This document shows, one piece after another, positions 36,589-45,255 of a stretch of 64,000 nucleotides of DNA. The notes under the pieces are model-generated. The model worked only from the letters and a program-made list of their open reading frames with translations. It was not told the DNA's origin and did no database searches. Positions within the stretch are counted from its first letter, which is position 1; every line of letters begins with the position of its first letter. Source of the stretch: Gammaproteobacteria bacterium (GTDB lineage Bacteria; Pseudomonadota; Gammaproteobacteria; Xanthomonadales; SZUA-36); contig JAJFLB010000046.1 of assembly GCA_021772915.1 (NCBI GenBank), forward strand, positions 123,707 through 187,706, written 5' to 3'. Both the position numbers and the translations under genes were made by a program.

Positions 36589-37464
36589 TCAACAGGTTAA
36601 CTCATTGAAATACTTTAATATTTTACCTTCAAGTTTTCCGGTGAATCGAGCGGGCCGCTTTTCGAGAAAAGCGGCAACGCCCTCAGCTGCATCAGCGGAC
36701 ATACCGGCCAGGTGCTGCCCTCGGCTTTCCACATTGTGCGCGCTTGCGGGATCAGCCAAAATTTGGTTGTAGTCCAGCATTTTACGTGCGACCACGGCAG
36801 AGACACCGGAACACTGGTCAGCCACGACTTTGGCCCAGGCTAGCGCGGCTGTTAGTACTTCATCCGGTGGATGAACGGCATTAACCAGCCCCGACCGGGC
36901 GGCCTCCTCCGCTTCGACCAGACGGCCCGAAATCACCCAGTCCTGAGCGTAACCCATACCGACGATCCGCGGCAGAAACCAACTGGAACAACAGTCGGGA
37001 AGAATGCCCCGCCGGGAAAAAACAAAACCAATTATTGCACTCTCACTGATATATCGAACGTCCGCCGCCAATGTCATCGCGGCGCCGGCACCTACTGCCG
37101 GTCCATTGATGGCAGCGATGACTGGCTTGTGACAATCGTATATGGCCAGCGCCAGCACGCCGCCCGGATCCCGTGGCTCGTACCAATTACTTTCAGATTG
37201 CGGTGCGGCACGGGCCATGAAACTGTCCGGGTTGTTGGCGTTGAATGTGTCACCGACCAAACCAAGATCAGCGCCGGCACAAAAGGCCCTGCCATTGCCG
37301 GTTAGAACAATGACGCCAATTTGGTCATCCTGTGACGCTTGGCAAAAAGCATCACACAACTCGTCAATCATCGTCATGGTAAGGGCGTTCAGTTTTTCCG
37401 GCCGGTTGAGCCGTATGGTCAACACGGATTGCTCGACGACGTATTCGATTTCAGTGTAGCTCAT
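36589..37464 (-). CDS. Enoyl-CoA hydratase/isomerase family protein
   Basis: A 291-residue crotonase. The oxyanion-hole segments are RAFCAGADLGLVGD at about 60-73 and AINGPAVGAGAAMTLAADVRY at about 118-138, followed by a RGILPDCCSSWFLPRIVG block where hydratases place the catalytic Glu. Here that stretch has Asp and Cys, so the exact reaction (hydratase, isomerase or hydrolase) is unclear. It overlaps the MaoC gene by 4 bp and is tightly coupled to the carboxyltransferase gene. Confidence 0.85.
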   Translation of the reverse strand: MSYTEIEYVVEQSVLTIRLNRPEKLNALTMTMIDELCDAFCQASQDDQIGVIVLTGNGRAFCAGADLGLVGDTFNANNPDSFMARAAPQSESNWYEPRDPGGVLALAIYDCHKPVIAAINGPAVGAGAAMTLAADVRYISESAIIGFVFSRRGILPDCCSSWFLPRIVGMGYAQDWVISGRLVEAEEAARSGLVNAVHPPDEVLTAALAWAKVVADQCSGVSAVVARKMLDYNQILADPASAHNVESRGQHLAGMSADAAEGVAAFLEKRPARFTGKLEGKILKYFNELTC

Positions 37465-37922
37465 GTTGATTTCAGCGCAGCCACACCATCACCTGCCTCT
37501 GCCCACATGGTTAACCACTCAGCCACCAGAGCGGGCCGGTTCCTCCCCTCGACCTGAATTTCGAGTTCAATTGTCTGTACGGTCTGTCCGGGTGCCTTGA
37601 CCTCGGTGCTTGTGGACCGAATCAACATGCGGATGCGGGAATTGACCAGCACTGGTGCAATCATACGAACCTTGTTAAAGCCATAATTGATCGGTATGCC
37701 GTCACTTTCCTGGCGATCTTCGCGTTCATAGTGAAAAATATCCTGCATCATGTGAGTCAGCAGGGACATGGTCAGGAATCCAAATGCAATGGTTCCACCA
37801 AACGGACTGTTTTGAGCGCACCATTCAGGGTTGATATGCATGGGGTCGGGGTCGAGGGTTACATCAGCAAACCGGTCGATCATTGCCTGGTCAATCAGGA
37901 CCCAGTTTGAAGTTTTTTTCAT
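37461..37922 (-). CDS. MaoC family dehydratase
   Basis: About 153 residues of a hot-dog-fold (R)-specific enoyl-CoA hydratase-like protein. The catalytic Asp/His hydratase motif is in DPDPMHINPEWC and is followed by FGGTIAFGFLTMSL. Upstream ATGs exist at 37958 and 37937; 37922 is chosen because AAGGA lies just ahead of it and MKKTSNW is a normal family start. It overlaps the crotonase gene by 4 bp. Two hydratases of different fold in one operon suggest two separate double bonds or stereochemistries in the substrate. Confidence 0.82.
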   Translation of the reverse strand: MKKTSNWVLIDQAMIDRFADVTLDPDPMHINPEWCAQNSPFGGTIAFGFLTMSLLTHMMQDIFHYEREDRQESDGIPINYGFNKVRMIAPVLVNSRIRMLIRSTSTEVKAPGQTVQTIELEIQVEGRNRPALVAEWLTMWAEAGDGVAALKST

Positions 37923-38021
37923 TTTCACTTCCTTCATCCTTTTAACTGCTACGGTCATTCACCGTTCGTACTTTCTTACAGCGGTATTCACCAAGGTATT
38001 TGCTCTCGCTGTCTGGTCATA

Positions 38022-39377
38022 TCAGCGGGTGCTGCAAGCATTGGCCGCACCTGCCAGTAGGTGAGTCAATTGACTTTGCATGCCATGGGCGAGACCCTTG
38101 TTGATTGTTGCGGCCATCGCAATATCCAACTCAGGCGCATAAAACATGAGTGAACCCCAAGCCCCCGTGTGGCCCCACAACTCACCCGCCTTGCTGTCGC
38201 GAATGTAACGAACACCGAGTCCGTACCCCCGCGCAACACCATTATCGTCTTTCAGCGTCGGGACCAGCTGTTTGAGCGCCTTGACAGTCCCTGGTTTCAA
38301 AAAAATGCGGCCTTGCATAAGGGCACGAACGAAAATTGTAAGATCACGCGCAGTTGAGACAATACCGCCGCCGCCCCAGTCCCAGGAAGTATCAGCATTC
38401 AGGCTCAGCAACTTGAAGCCCGCCGCATCGAAATCAGCGGCCTCCGACGTGTCAGAAAGCGGATCCAAACCTGAATAACTCAACCAACTGTGCTTCATGC
38501 CCAAAGGCCGAAACAATTCGGATATCAGTTCTTCACCCAGGGTATTTCCCGTCAGGTGCTCGATCATAAGACCCAGGATCATGTAATTGGTATCGGAATA
38601 ATGCCTGGCGCTGCCTGGCACAAACAGTGCGCTGTCGGCCATTTCGGCAAGGTAGAAATTCAACAATCCTGCATCACGATTATCCGGATCGACCCGCCAA
38701 GCCTCCGGGCTCCAGTGCGCCCAGTGCCTGCCGGGATAGAAGTTTTCAGGCCTGACCCCTTCCCCGCAATCCGCGGCGCCAGAAATGCATTTGGCATATT
38801 CACCGATCTGAGGAAACCAGGCACCAATTAGCGAGCCCGGCTGAAAGCCCACTTCGGAATCAGAACCAGTACCATCGCGGTCATCCAGCAAATAGTCCTT
38901 TAGTCCCGAGGTGTGACGGAGTAACTGGCGGATCGTAATCCGCGAGCCGAAAGACTCGCCTTTAAAAACGTGTAATTGCTCAAGCACGTCACCGGTGAAC
39001 AGATCCAGCTGTCCCAACGGCATATCCAGCCCCATGTTTTTCCGCTCCATGATTTTCAACAAGACCGCGGCAACCATTGTCTTGCTCATACTGGCAATAT
39101 AAAAAGGAGTTTGGGTTGAGACCGCTTGGCCGCCATTCTTTACCAGCCCGAACGCATTTTCTTTCAATCCGGCTCCACCCGGTCCCTCCAGGCGATAAAT
39201 AGCGCTGGGTACCGATTGTTCAGCGTTATCGGAAACCCAGGACACAAGCACTTCTTCCATCTGACCAATTGCGGCCCCGCAAGCATCCTCGCCTGCAGAA
39301 AGCTGTGAAGTGGTCAGCAATGTCGTAAGCAAACAAGCCGTGAAAATTTGTGTGAGAGAATCTGTTCCGAATTCCAT
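38022..39377 (-). CDS. Secreted serine hydrolase, beta-lactamase / D-aminopeptidase-like family
   Basis: A 451-residue serine hydrolase of the class C beta-lactamase/DD-peptidase fold (peptidase S12 type). A signal peptide covers about residues 1-28. The nucleophile motif is S96-M-S-K99, the second motif Y260-S-D and the third HTG in GELWGHTGAWGS. Family members are esterases, D-aminopeptidases and peptide hydrolases as well as beta-lactamases. The frame is open to 39539, but ATG 39377 opens the signal peptide. It is the first gene behind a GTACTATAGTAC-type operator and heads the acyl-CoA operon. Confidence 0.83.
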   Translation of the reverse strand: MEFGTDSLTQIFTACLLTTLLTTSQLSAGEDACGAAIGQMEEVLVSWVSDNAEQSVPSAIYRLEGPGGAGLKENAFGLVKNGGQAVSTQTPFYIASMSKTMVAAVLLKIMERKNMGLDMPLGQLDLFTGDVLEQLHVFKGESFGSRITIRQLLRHTSGLKDYLLDDRDGTGSDSEVGFQPGSLIGAWFPQIGEYAKCISGAADCGEGVRPENFYPGRHWAHWSPEAWRVDPDNRDAGLLNFYLAEMADSALFVPGSARHYSDTNYMILGLMIEHLTGNTLGEELISELFRPLGMKHSWLSYSGLDPLSDTSEAADFDAAGFKLLSLNADTSWDWGGGGIVSTARDLTIFVRALMQGRIFLKPGTVKALKQLVPTLKDDNGVARGYGLGVRYIRDSKAGELWGHTGAWGSLMFYAPELDIAMAATINKGLAHGMQSQLTHLLAGAANACSTR

Positions 39378-39457
39378 GATTAAAACTCCGGGAACCTCTG
39401 ATCCCTCCGTGAATTCAAAAAAAATGGCATTTAAGAAATACTCAGTGCTATAATTTA

Positions 39458-39467
39458 TACTATAGTA
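39458..39467. promoter_or_regulatory. TACTATAGTA palindrome (shared operator, copy 1)
   Basis: A 10-bp perfect palindrome, the core of the 12-bp GTACTATAGTAC seen at 45209 and 55240. It lies in the divergent region between a serine hydrolase gene (start 39377) and a TonB receptor gene (start 39601). It contains TATAGT, a possible -10 element, so a bound repressor would block transcription. Confidence 0.65.
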
Positions 39468-39600
39468 CAGTTTTTTAAATCTAATATCAGATATAAAGAC
39501 TATCATAAATCTATTTCTGGCAATAACTACTAATTTCATTTGAGCGCACAGTCGGAATTAGTAAGAAACATTCAATTTCTGAACCAGCGGGAGGAAAATC

Positions 39601-41889
39601 ATGAGGTTAATCAAGTATTTTTTGGTGAGTTTTATCCTGGCCCCAGCCACCTGGCATTCTGCTCTGGCGCAGGAAGAGCAGAAAATCTTGATTGAAGAAA
39701 TCATTGTCACGGCCCAGAGGCGCGAGCAGAGCCTGCAAGAAGTGCCAATGGCTATTACTGCTATTACAGGCGCTGAGCTGCAAAAAATCGGTGCATTCAC
39801 ATTTGAGGATTTTGCAGTCAAGGTGCCGAACCTGTCTTACGGATCTGTAGGGGATGGCGCGTCCGATACCCGTTCGATATCAATCAGGGGTATCTTTGGC
39901 GTTGGCACCACGGGCTTCTATATCGATGACACGCCAATCGAGGAGTCCATGGCGCCCCGGGTACTCGACGTTGAGCGCGTAGAAGTGCTGCGCGGTCCCC
40001 AGGGAACACTCTATGGCGCCCGATCTATGGGCGGTACGGTGAGGCTGATTACCAGGAAACCCGACCTGAATGAGTACGAGTTCTCCGGCCACGCCTTGGG
40101 ATCAAACACCAAAGAAGGGGACTGGAACTACCGGGCGGATTTTGCTTTTAATATCCCGCTGATCCAGGATAAGTTTGCTTTACGCCTGGTTGCATACAAC
40201 CAGTTCCAAACCGGCATTTTTGATCGCGTACATACCAATTACGAACCCATACCGGGGATTGGCCCGGTTTTTCAAACCCCGAGTTTTGCAACCAGGGAAG
40301 ACGTCGATGACGTTGAGGTATCCGGAGTCCTGGCAAGTCTGAAATGGCAGGCCAGTGACAATCTGGATTTCTTCGCCCGGATGAACTACCAGGATTTGCA
40401 GGGTGACAGTTTCCCCTATGCTGACAATATAGCCGGCAACTATATCAACCAACGAGCTTTTGACATCCAAGAATCCTATGACGACGAGTTATTGCACATG
40501 TCAGTTGGTTTTAATGCCGGCTACGATGCTGGCACACTGATGGGTGTTTTCGCTCGTTGGGATCGTGACACTACAGATACCGAGGACGCTTCCGAGCTAA
40601 TATCATGGCTCGGGTTTTTTGCCGGGATACCGGCCTTTATACCGCCATTGTTTACACCGTGGCCAGCTCATGATGAGGCCACAGGTAACGTGGCCGAATT
40701 GCGATTCTCATCCAATTTACTGGGTCGGTTTCAGTTCGTTGCAGGACTTTTCTACTCCGACACCTCAACCAGCGTAGATCATGACGTCGTGGCAGTGGGT
40801 TTCCAGGCGGCATTCAATAGCCTGATTGGTGTTCCGCCGGACATAGATGTACTTGGCATTGGTGACCAGGCCTTCTTCCAGGACACCGAAAATGATACCG
40901 AAGAGAAGGCGATTTTTAGTGAAGCTACTTTTGACATCACCGACAATTTTGCCCTGATAGCGGGCGCGCGCTGGTTTGAAACCACCATTCGTTCCCAGTC
41001 GACCCTTGGTGGTTTTGCAGGCTTGGGCACTATTCCGTTCGACGCTACCGCCAAAGAAGATGGCATCAACCCCAAGTTTTCCATCCAGTACACGCCGAAT
41101 GACAATGTAATGCTTTACACGACTGCCTCCAAGGGTTTCCGCCGCGGTGGCGTCAATGGTGCGCCGGTGGAGTTCTGCGCTGATGACTTTGCGGCATTCG
41201 GTGTTGATCCACAAACTGCCAAGCAGGTTAATTCCGATAGTATCTGGAACTACGAATTCGGCGCCAAGAGCACTCTGGCGAACAACCGTGTACAGCTCAA
41301 CGGTGCTATCTTCCGCATCGACTGGTCGGACATTCAGCAAATTTTGGTGCTGAACTGCGGCTTTGGTTTTGCCATCAACAGTGGCAAAGCGCGCAGCCAG
41401 GGCTTTGAGCTTGAAGGAACAATTGCTGCCAGCGACAACCTGTTTCTCACCTTTGGAGTTGGTTACACTGACGCAGAAATCAGATCCCCGGGCATCGTCA
41501 TCAGCCCGATTTCAGAGCCAGGCACACCGATCCAGCACGTTCCGGACTGGACCTTGACGACTGGCGTTGATTTGGATTTTTCTCTTGGCGGTGAGATTCC
41601 TGCCAACCTGAGGCTGGATTACAGTTATATCGGTGAAAGCATCTCTTTCATCAACCATGTTCCCGGCGAGTCGATCCCACCACAGGTCCGTGAAGACGTA
41701 AACCTCGTGAACCTGCGCGTATCGGCATTTTTTGGTAAGTGGCAGGTGACCCTGTTTGCCGATAACCTGCTGAACGAGATCACCACTCTGGGTGATAACC
41801 GCTCACTCGCGGTGGAAACCCCTGGCCGCCCGCGGGTCTCTCAGAATCGTCCCCGTACCATTGGTCTGGAAACTCGGTTCCGTTTCTGA
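39601..41889 (+). CDS. TonB-dependent outer-membrane receptor
   Basis: A 762-residue receptor. The signal peptide ends at about residue 24 (WHSALAQ), and the TonB-box/plug region starts EEIIVTAQRREQSLQEVPMA. The plug contains VEVLRGPQGTLYGARSMGG, and a 22-strand barrel ends in the expected terminal Phe (RFRF). It belongs to the large proteobacterial group used for carbohydrate, aromatic and organic ligands more than classical siderophores. Ribosome site GGGAGG. Followed by a dipeptidase gene, and opposite a serine hydrolase behind the shared operator. The ligand is unknown. Confidence 0.92.
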   Translation: MRLIKYFLVSFILAPATWHSALAQEEQKILIEEIIVTAQRREQSLQEVPMAITAITGAELQKIGAFTFEDFAVKVPNLSYGSVGDGASDTRSISIRGIFGVGTTGFYIDDTPIEESMAPRVLDVERVEVLRGPQGTLYGARSMGGTVRLITRKPDLNEYEFSGHALGSNTKEGDWNYRADFAFNIPLIQDKFALRLVAYNQFQTGIFDRVHTNYEPIPGIGPVFQTPSFATREDVDDVEVSGVLASLKWQASDNLDFFARMNYQDLQGDSFPYADNIAGNYINQRAFDIQESYDDELLHMSVGFNAGYDAGTLMGVFARWDRDTTDTEDASELISWLGFFAGIPAFIPPLFTPWPAHDEATGNVAELRFSSNLLGRFQFVAGLFYSDTSTSVDHDVVAVGFQAAFNSLIGVPPDIDVLGIGDQAFFQDTENDTEEKAIFSEATFDITDNFALIAGARWFETTIRSQSTLGGFAGLGTIPFDATAKEDGINPKFSIQYTPNDNVMLYTTASKGFRRGGVNGAPVEFCADDFAAFGVDPQTAKQVNSDSIWNYEFGAKSTLANNRVQLNGAIFRIDWSDIQQILVLNCGFGFAINSGKARSQGFELEGTIAASDNLFLTFGVGYTDAEIRSPGIVISPISEPGTPIQHVPDWTLTTGVDLDFSLGGEIPANLRLDYSYIGESISFINHVPGESIPPQVREDVNLVNLRVSAFFGKWQVTLFADNLLNEITTLGDNRSLAVETPGRPRVSQNRPRTIGLETRFRF

Positions 41890-41997
41890 ATCCGCGATTT
41901 AGAAGCGGATCAAACCATGGCACCGCAGATTTTCTACAATCCGCTGGATGGGCACGACGTCGATGGTGCTCGTACGCTCACTAACTTTCACTGCAGC

Positions 41998-43233
41998 ATG
42001 AAACTACATCCGCAGATCTTTATGATTACAGCTTGTATGTTTGCATTCTGCTCTGCGGCCTTTTCAGATTTATCTGATGCGGAAGATCAGGCGCTCATCC
42101 ACGCTCGTGAAGTTCTGGGTTCAACCATTCTCATCGACGGCCACAACGACCTCCCCTGGACAATACGCGAAAAGGGTAGGGACATTGAAAACTACGACCT
42201 TCGCAAAAACACTGGCGGCGACACAGATCTTGCCAAGCTAAAAGCCGGATTGGTGGGTGGCCAATTCTGGTCCGTCTTCATTCCGACTCGTGTTGGCGAG
42301 GAGGGATATGCGAAAGTTCAGCTGGAACAAATCGATATCGCTCGTCGTATGATTTCCCGTTACCCGGAGAGCCTGGTACTGGCGTTCACCGCCGACGATA
42401 TCGCGGTGGCGGCCAGTCAGGGCCGGATTGCCTCCATGCTGGGAATGGAAGGGGGACACGCGATTGAGAATTCGCTCGGGGCCCTGAGGTCTTTCTACGC
42501 CCTTGGTGTGCGTTACATGACGCTCACCCACAGTAAGACCCTGGACTGGGCTGATTCTGCTACCGACACACCCAGGCACAATGGCCTAACCGTATTTGGC
42601 CGGGAAGTGGTGCGGGAAATGAATCGCCTCGGCATGCTGGTCGACATTTCGCATGTGTCCACAAAAGTGATGACGGATGTCCTGGAACTCAGCGAGGCAC
42701 CAGTTATTTTCTCCCATTCCTCCGCCCGGGCCTTAACCAATCACCCACGCAATGTACCGGACCATATTCTGTCGCGCATGGCCGCCAACAAAGGGGTTGT
42801 GATGGTGACTTTCATTCCATCTTTTGTATCACAGGAGATGTCGGATTGGTCGAATCCACTTTTGGAGCAGATATTGGCTGGATTATCGAATGAAGAAGTC
42901 ATGAAACTCAAGGAGGAGTATGCGAAAGAAAACCCGCCACCCAAAGTGACGCTGGGACAAGTGGCGGACCATATCGATCATGTAAGAACAGTGGCTGGAG
43001 TCGATAACGTCGGTATTGGCAGCGATTTCTGGAACGGCGGAGATATGCCGGAGGGGCTGGAAGATACCTCAGGCTTCCCGCATCTGTTTGCCGAACTAAT
43101 CCGCCGGGGCTGGAATGATGCAGATCTGAGAAAACTGGCCGGTGAAAATATTTTGCGCGTCTTGCGAGAAGCAGAAAATGTAGCTGCAAGGCTTAAGAAA
43201 ACCAGGCCTGCATCAACCATGCTGGCTGAATAA
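41998..43233 (+). CDS. Membrane dipeptidase (renal dipeptidase family M19)
   Basis: A 411-residue zinc dipeptidase with a signal peptide (FMITACMFAFCSAAFS). The metal ligands are H49 and D51 in LIDGHNDLPW, E151 in GMEGGHAI, and H219 and H240 in DISHVS and VIFSHSSARA. M19 enzymes split dipeptides and tolerate or prefer a D-residue at the second position. The frame is open to 41917, but the signal peptide begins at ATG 41998. Co-directional with the TonB receptor, it fits periplasmic hydrolysis of imported peptides. A small ATCCGC/GCGGAT hairpin lies between the two genes. Confidence 0.88.
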   Translation: MKLHPQIFMITACMFAFCSAAFSDLSDAEDQALIHAREVLGSTILIDGHNDLPWTIREKGRDIENYDLRKNTGGDTDLAKLKAGLVGGQFWSVFIPTRVGEEGYAKVQLEQIDIARRMISRYPESLVLAFTADDIAVAASQGRIASMLGMEGGHAIENSLGALRSFYALGVRYMTLTHSKTLDWADSATDTPRHNGLTVFGREVVREMNRLGMLVDISHVSTKVMTDVLELSEAPVIFSHSSARALTNHPRNVPDHILSRMAANKGVVMVTFIPSFVSQEMSDWSNPLLEQILAGLSNEEVMKLKEEYAKENPPPKVTLGQVADHIDHVRTVAGVDNVGIGSDFWNGGDMPEGLEDTSGFPHLFAELIRRGWNDADLRKLAGENILRVLREAENVAARLKKTRPASTMLAE

Positions 43234-43289
43234 CTAAGAACGAAAGGGTTAGACTTGGCCCGAAGTTACCGATGCAGTTTGGTCACCAA

Positions 43290-44450
43290 TTACCGTCCGT
43301 ATTTCCTCAGTATTTCTACTACCTTGTCGATGGGTAATTTGTGAATAGTAACTGCCTTGCCCTCGAACATAGAGCTGGTTGATGTAGCCATAAACAAAGA
43401 ATCGTATATGGCCTCCTCGGTGGCTTCTATAACCGCCTGAAACAGGGGAGACATCAGGTCGTTCGGCAATTCCTGTGCTCTGGCCACCGCGGAACGCCGT
43501 TGCGGCGTGCGGCGAACCGATTCCGCTGTGGAGAAGGCAATCACGTAGTCGCCACTGCCGTTGGTCATGGAAGAGCCGGTCCTTGCCAAGCCCGCTAGGG
43601 CGCGGTTGGCCAGGCGTCTTAGATTGCGAGAGACCAATGGCGCATCGGTTGCCACAATGATCATGATGGAACCGTCAGCACCTTTGTTAACCTCATCCCT
43701 GAGGAAATACTGGTTCAGTTCCTTGCCAATCGGTACGCCGTCAATCTGTAGCACTCCACCATAATTCGACTGAACCAGCACGCCGACAGTATAGCCGCCC
43801 AGAGAAGTAGACAGTACCCGGGAACTCGTACCTATCCCTCCCTTCCATCCAAATGCCCTGGTACCGGTGCCAGCGCCGATACAACCTTCCTTCACGGGTC
43901 CGCTCGTAGCTGCTTCAATGGCCGAGCGCATCATGTTGCTGTCCAGGTGACGCCCCCGAATGTCATTGAGGTAGCCGTCGTTGGTTTCACCGACAATGGC
44001 ATTCACCGAGCGGACATTCTCGTTACCCTCGCGCTGCAAAGTCCATTCGATGACGGCCTGGGCAGCTTCCGGAACATTCAGGGTATTGGTGAGGACAATA
44101 GGGGTTTCGATTTCCCCCAGCTCATGAATCTGGCTATAGCCCATCATCTTGCCAAAGCCGTTAGCGATGACCGCAGCCGCCGGCACCTTGTTTTGGTAGA
44201 GGTTGCTCTGGTGGGGAAGGATAGCAGTTGCGCCGGTTCGGATATTATCTCCTCGAACCAGTGTGAAATGGCCAACAGAAATGCCGCTGACGTCAGTAAT
44301 GGCATTGAATTCACCGGGTGTCATTATGCCGGGTGTAATGCCCAGGTCACGGGCACGTAGTTGTTCACCGGTACTGGCATGTACCGGGGTCACAGCAAAC
44401 AGCACAGCCGTCAGGACGCTGATCTTAATGGCTGGTGCAGTCGTTTTCAT
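43290..44450 (-). CDS. P1/S58 family peptidase (DmpA/BapA-like aminopeptidase)
   Basis: A 386-residue Ntn-type self-processing peptidase with a signal peptide (residues 1-25). The processing site is Gly260-Ser261 in GADGSIMIIVATDAP, where Ser261 becomes the N-terminal nucleophile. GAGTGTRAFGWKGGIGTSS lies upstream. Characterised relatives are L-aminopeptidase/D-Ala-esterase DmpA and beta-peptidyl aminopeptidase BapA, which act on D- or beta-amino acid peptides. Only 7 bp separate it from the tetR gene, so the two are co-transcribed from the operator-containing promoter. Confidence 0.86.
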   Translation of the reverse strand: MKTTAPAIKISVLTAVLFAVTPVHASTGEQLRARDLGITPGIMTPGEFNAITDVSGISVGHFTLVRGDNIRTGATAILPHQSNLYQNKVPAAAVIANGFGKMMGYSQIHELGEIETPIVLTNTLNVPEAAQAVIEWTLQREGNENVRSVNAIVGETNDGYLNDIRGRHLDSNMMRSAIEAATSGPVKEGCIGAGTGTRAFGWKGGIGTSSRVLSTSLGGYTVGVLVQSNYGGVLQIDGVPIGKELNQYFLRDEVNKGADGSIMIIVATDAPLVSRNLRRLANRALAGLARTGSSMTNGSGDYVIAFSTAESVRRTPQRRSAVARAQELPNDLMSPLFQAVIEATEEAIYDSLFMATSTSSMFEGKAVTIHKLPIDKVVEILRKYGR

Positions 44451-44457
44451 TTTGTTT

Positions 44458-45120
44458 TCAGGTTTTAATGATATTCAGAATCATCTTGCGCACCAGTTTC
44501 TTGCATCCTTTTATGTCGACTGTGTCAGGTTCCATGGCGATCATTTCCATTAGACCATCGATGAAACCCTGGACTACATCGGCCAGGTCATGTGCCGGCA
44601 CCTTGGCAATATCTCCATTCTTTTGCCCCGTATTAATGACATCCACCAGCCATTCACGAGTGCGCCGGTTCGCAGTTGCGGTCACCTGATACCGGTCCTC
44701 GGTGTCTCCGAAGCAACCAATCAGATCGATATAAAGCAGGTAGAATTCGCGGTGCTCTTTTTGATAATCAAGACAAGCGTCGACAAATTCAAGTAACTGG
44801 GTCTTACTGGTTTTCCTTTTCCCCACCCGGTCCTGCACGTATTTACCATACTGGCGCAGGCTTTCCCAGATGGTCTGTTCGCCGATTTCCCGTTTACCAT
44901 CAAAATAGTAGAAAATCACACCGCGGCTGACACCGGCTGCCCTCGATATATCATTCAAAGAAGTGTTTTTGAAGCCCTTGGACATGAACAACTCCGAGGA
45001 TACTTCCAGAATTTGTTTTCGTCTGGCTTGCTCGGTGAAAGTAGGCTTGCGTGACACGCTTTTCCCTCTGGCTGAGGTGCTTGAGTTTTTAGATCTTTTT
45101 AGCGATGTTGTCATGGTCAA
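44458..45120 (-). CDS. TetR family regulator, probable master of the island regulon
   Basis: A 220-residue TetR protein. The helix-turn-helix lies at about residues 33-75 (RKQILEVSSELFMSKGFKNTS, then GVSRGVIFYYFDGKREIG), after a basic Ser/Lys-rich N-terminal tail. The ligand domain ends with a helical segment. Its divergent promoter holds a perfect GTACTATAGTAC, and the same palindrome occurs at two other promoters of the island. TetR proteins commonly repress their own divergent promoter and are released by a pathway intermediate, often an acyl-CoA. The ligand is unknown here. Confidence 0.85.
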   Translation of the reverse strand: MTMTTSLKRSKNSSTSARGKSVSRKPTFTEQARRKQILEVSSELFMSKGFKNTSLNDISRAAGVSRGVIFYYFDGKREIGEQTIWESLRQYGKYVQDRVGKRKTSKTQLLEFVDACLDYQKEHREFYLLYIDLIGCFGDTEDRYQVTATANRRTREWLVDVINTGQKNGDIAKVPAHDLADVVQGFIDGLMEMIAMEPDTVDIKGCKKLVRKMILNIIKT

Positions 45121-45208
45121 CTGCCGTTTATGATTAGTTTTGGCATAGATTTTTTAACGTGGTGAGCGCTCATGCTCAGCTACAATTGTAAGTCAAGTAT
45201 AGAAAATA

Positions 45209-45220
45209 GTACTATAGTAC
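45209..45220. promoter_or_regulatory. GTACTATAGTAC palindrome (shared operator, copy 2)
   Basis: A 12-bp perfect palindrome between the divergent tetR (start 45120) and CoA-ligase (start 45256) genes, 36 bp ahead of the latter. It includes a TATAGT that could serve as a -10 box on either strand. This location next to the regulator gene ties the palindrome to the TetR protein. Confidence 0.75.
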
Positions 45221-45255
45221 ATATTTCAGAATAACTCGACAAAAGAAACTGAATT

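Noticed and set aside
41890..41910. An ATCCGC/GCGGAT hairpin between the TonB receptor and dipeptidase genes as a terminator
   Set aside because: Only 6-bp arms, no T-run, and the flanking genes look co-transcribed. Mentioned only in the dipeptidase entry.
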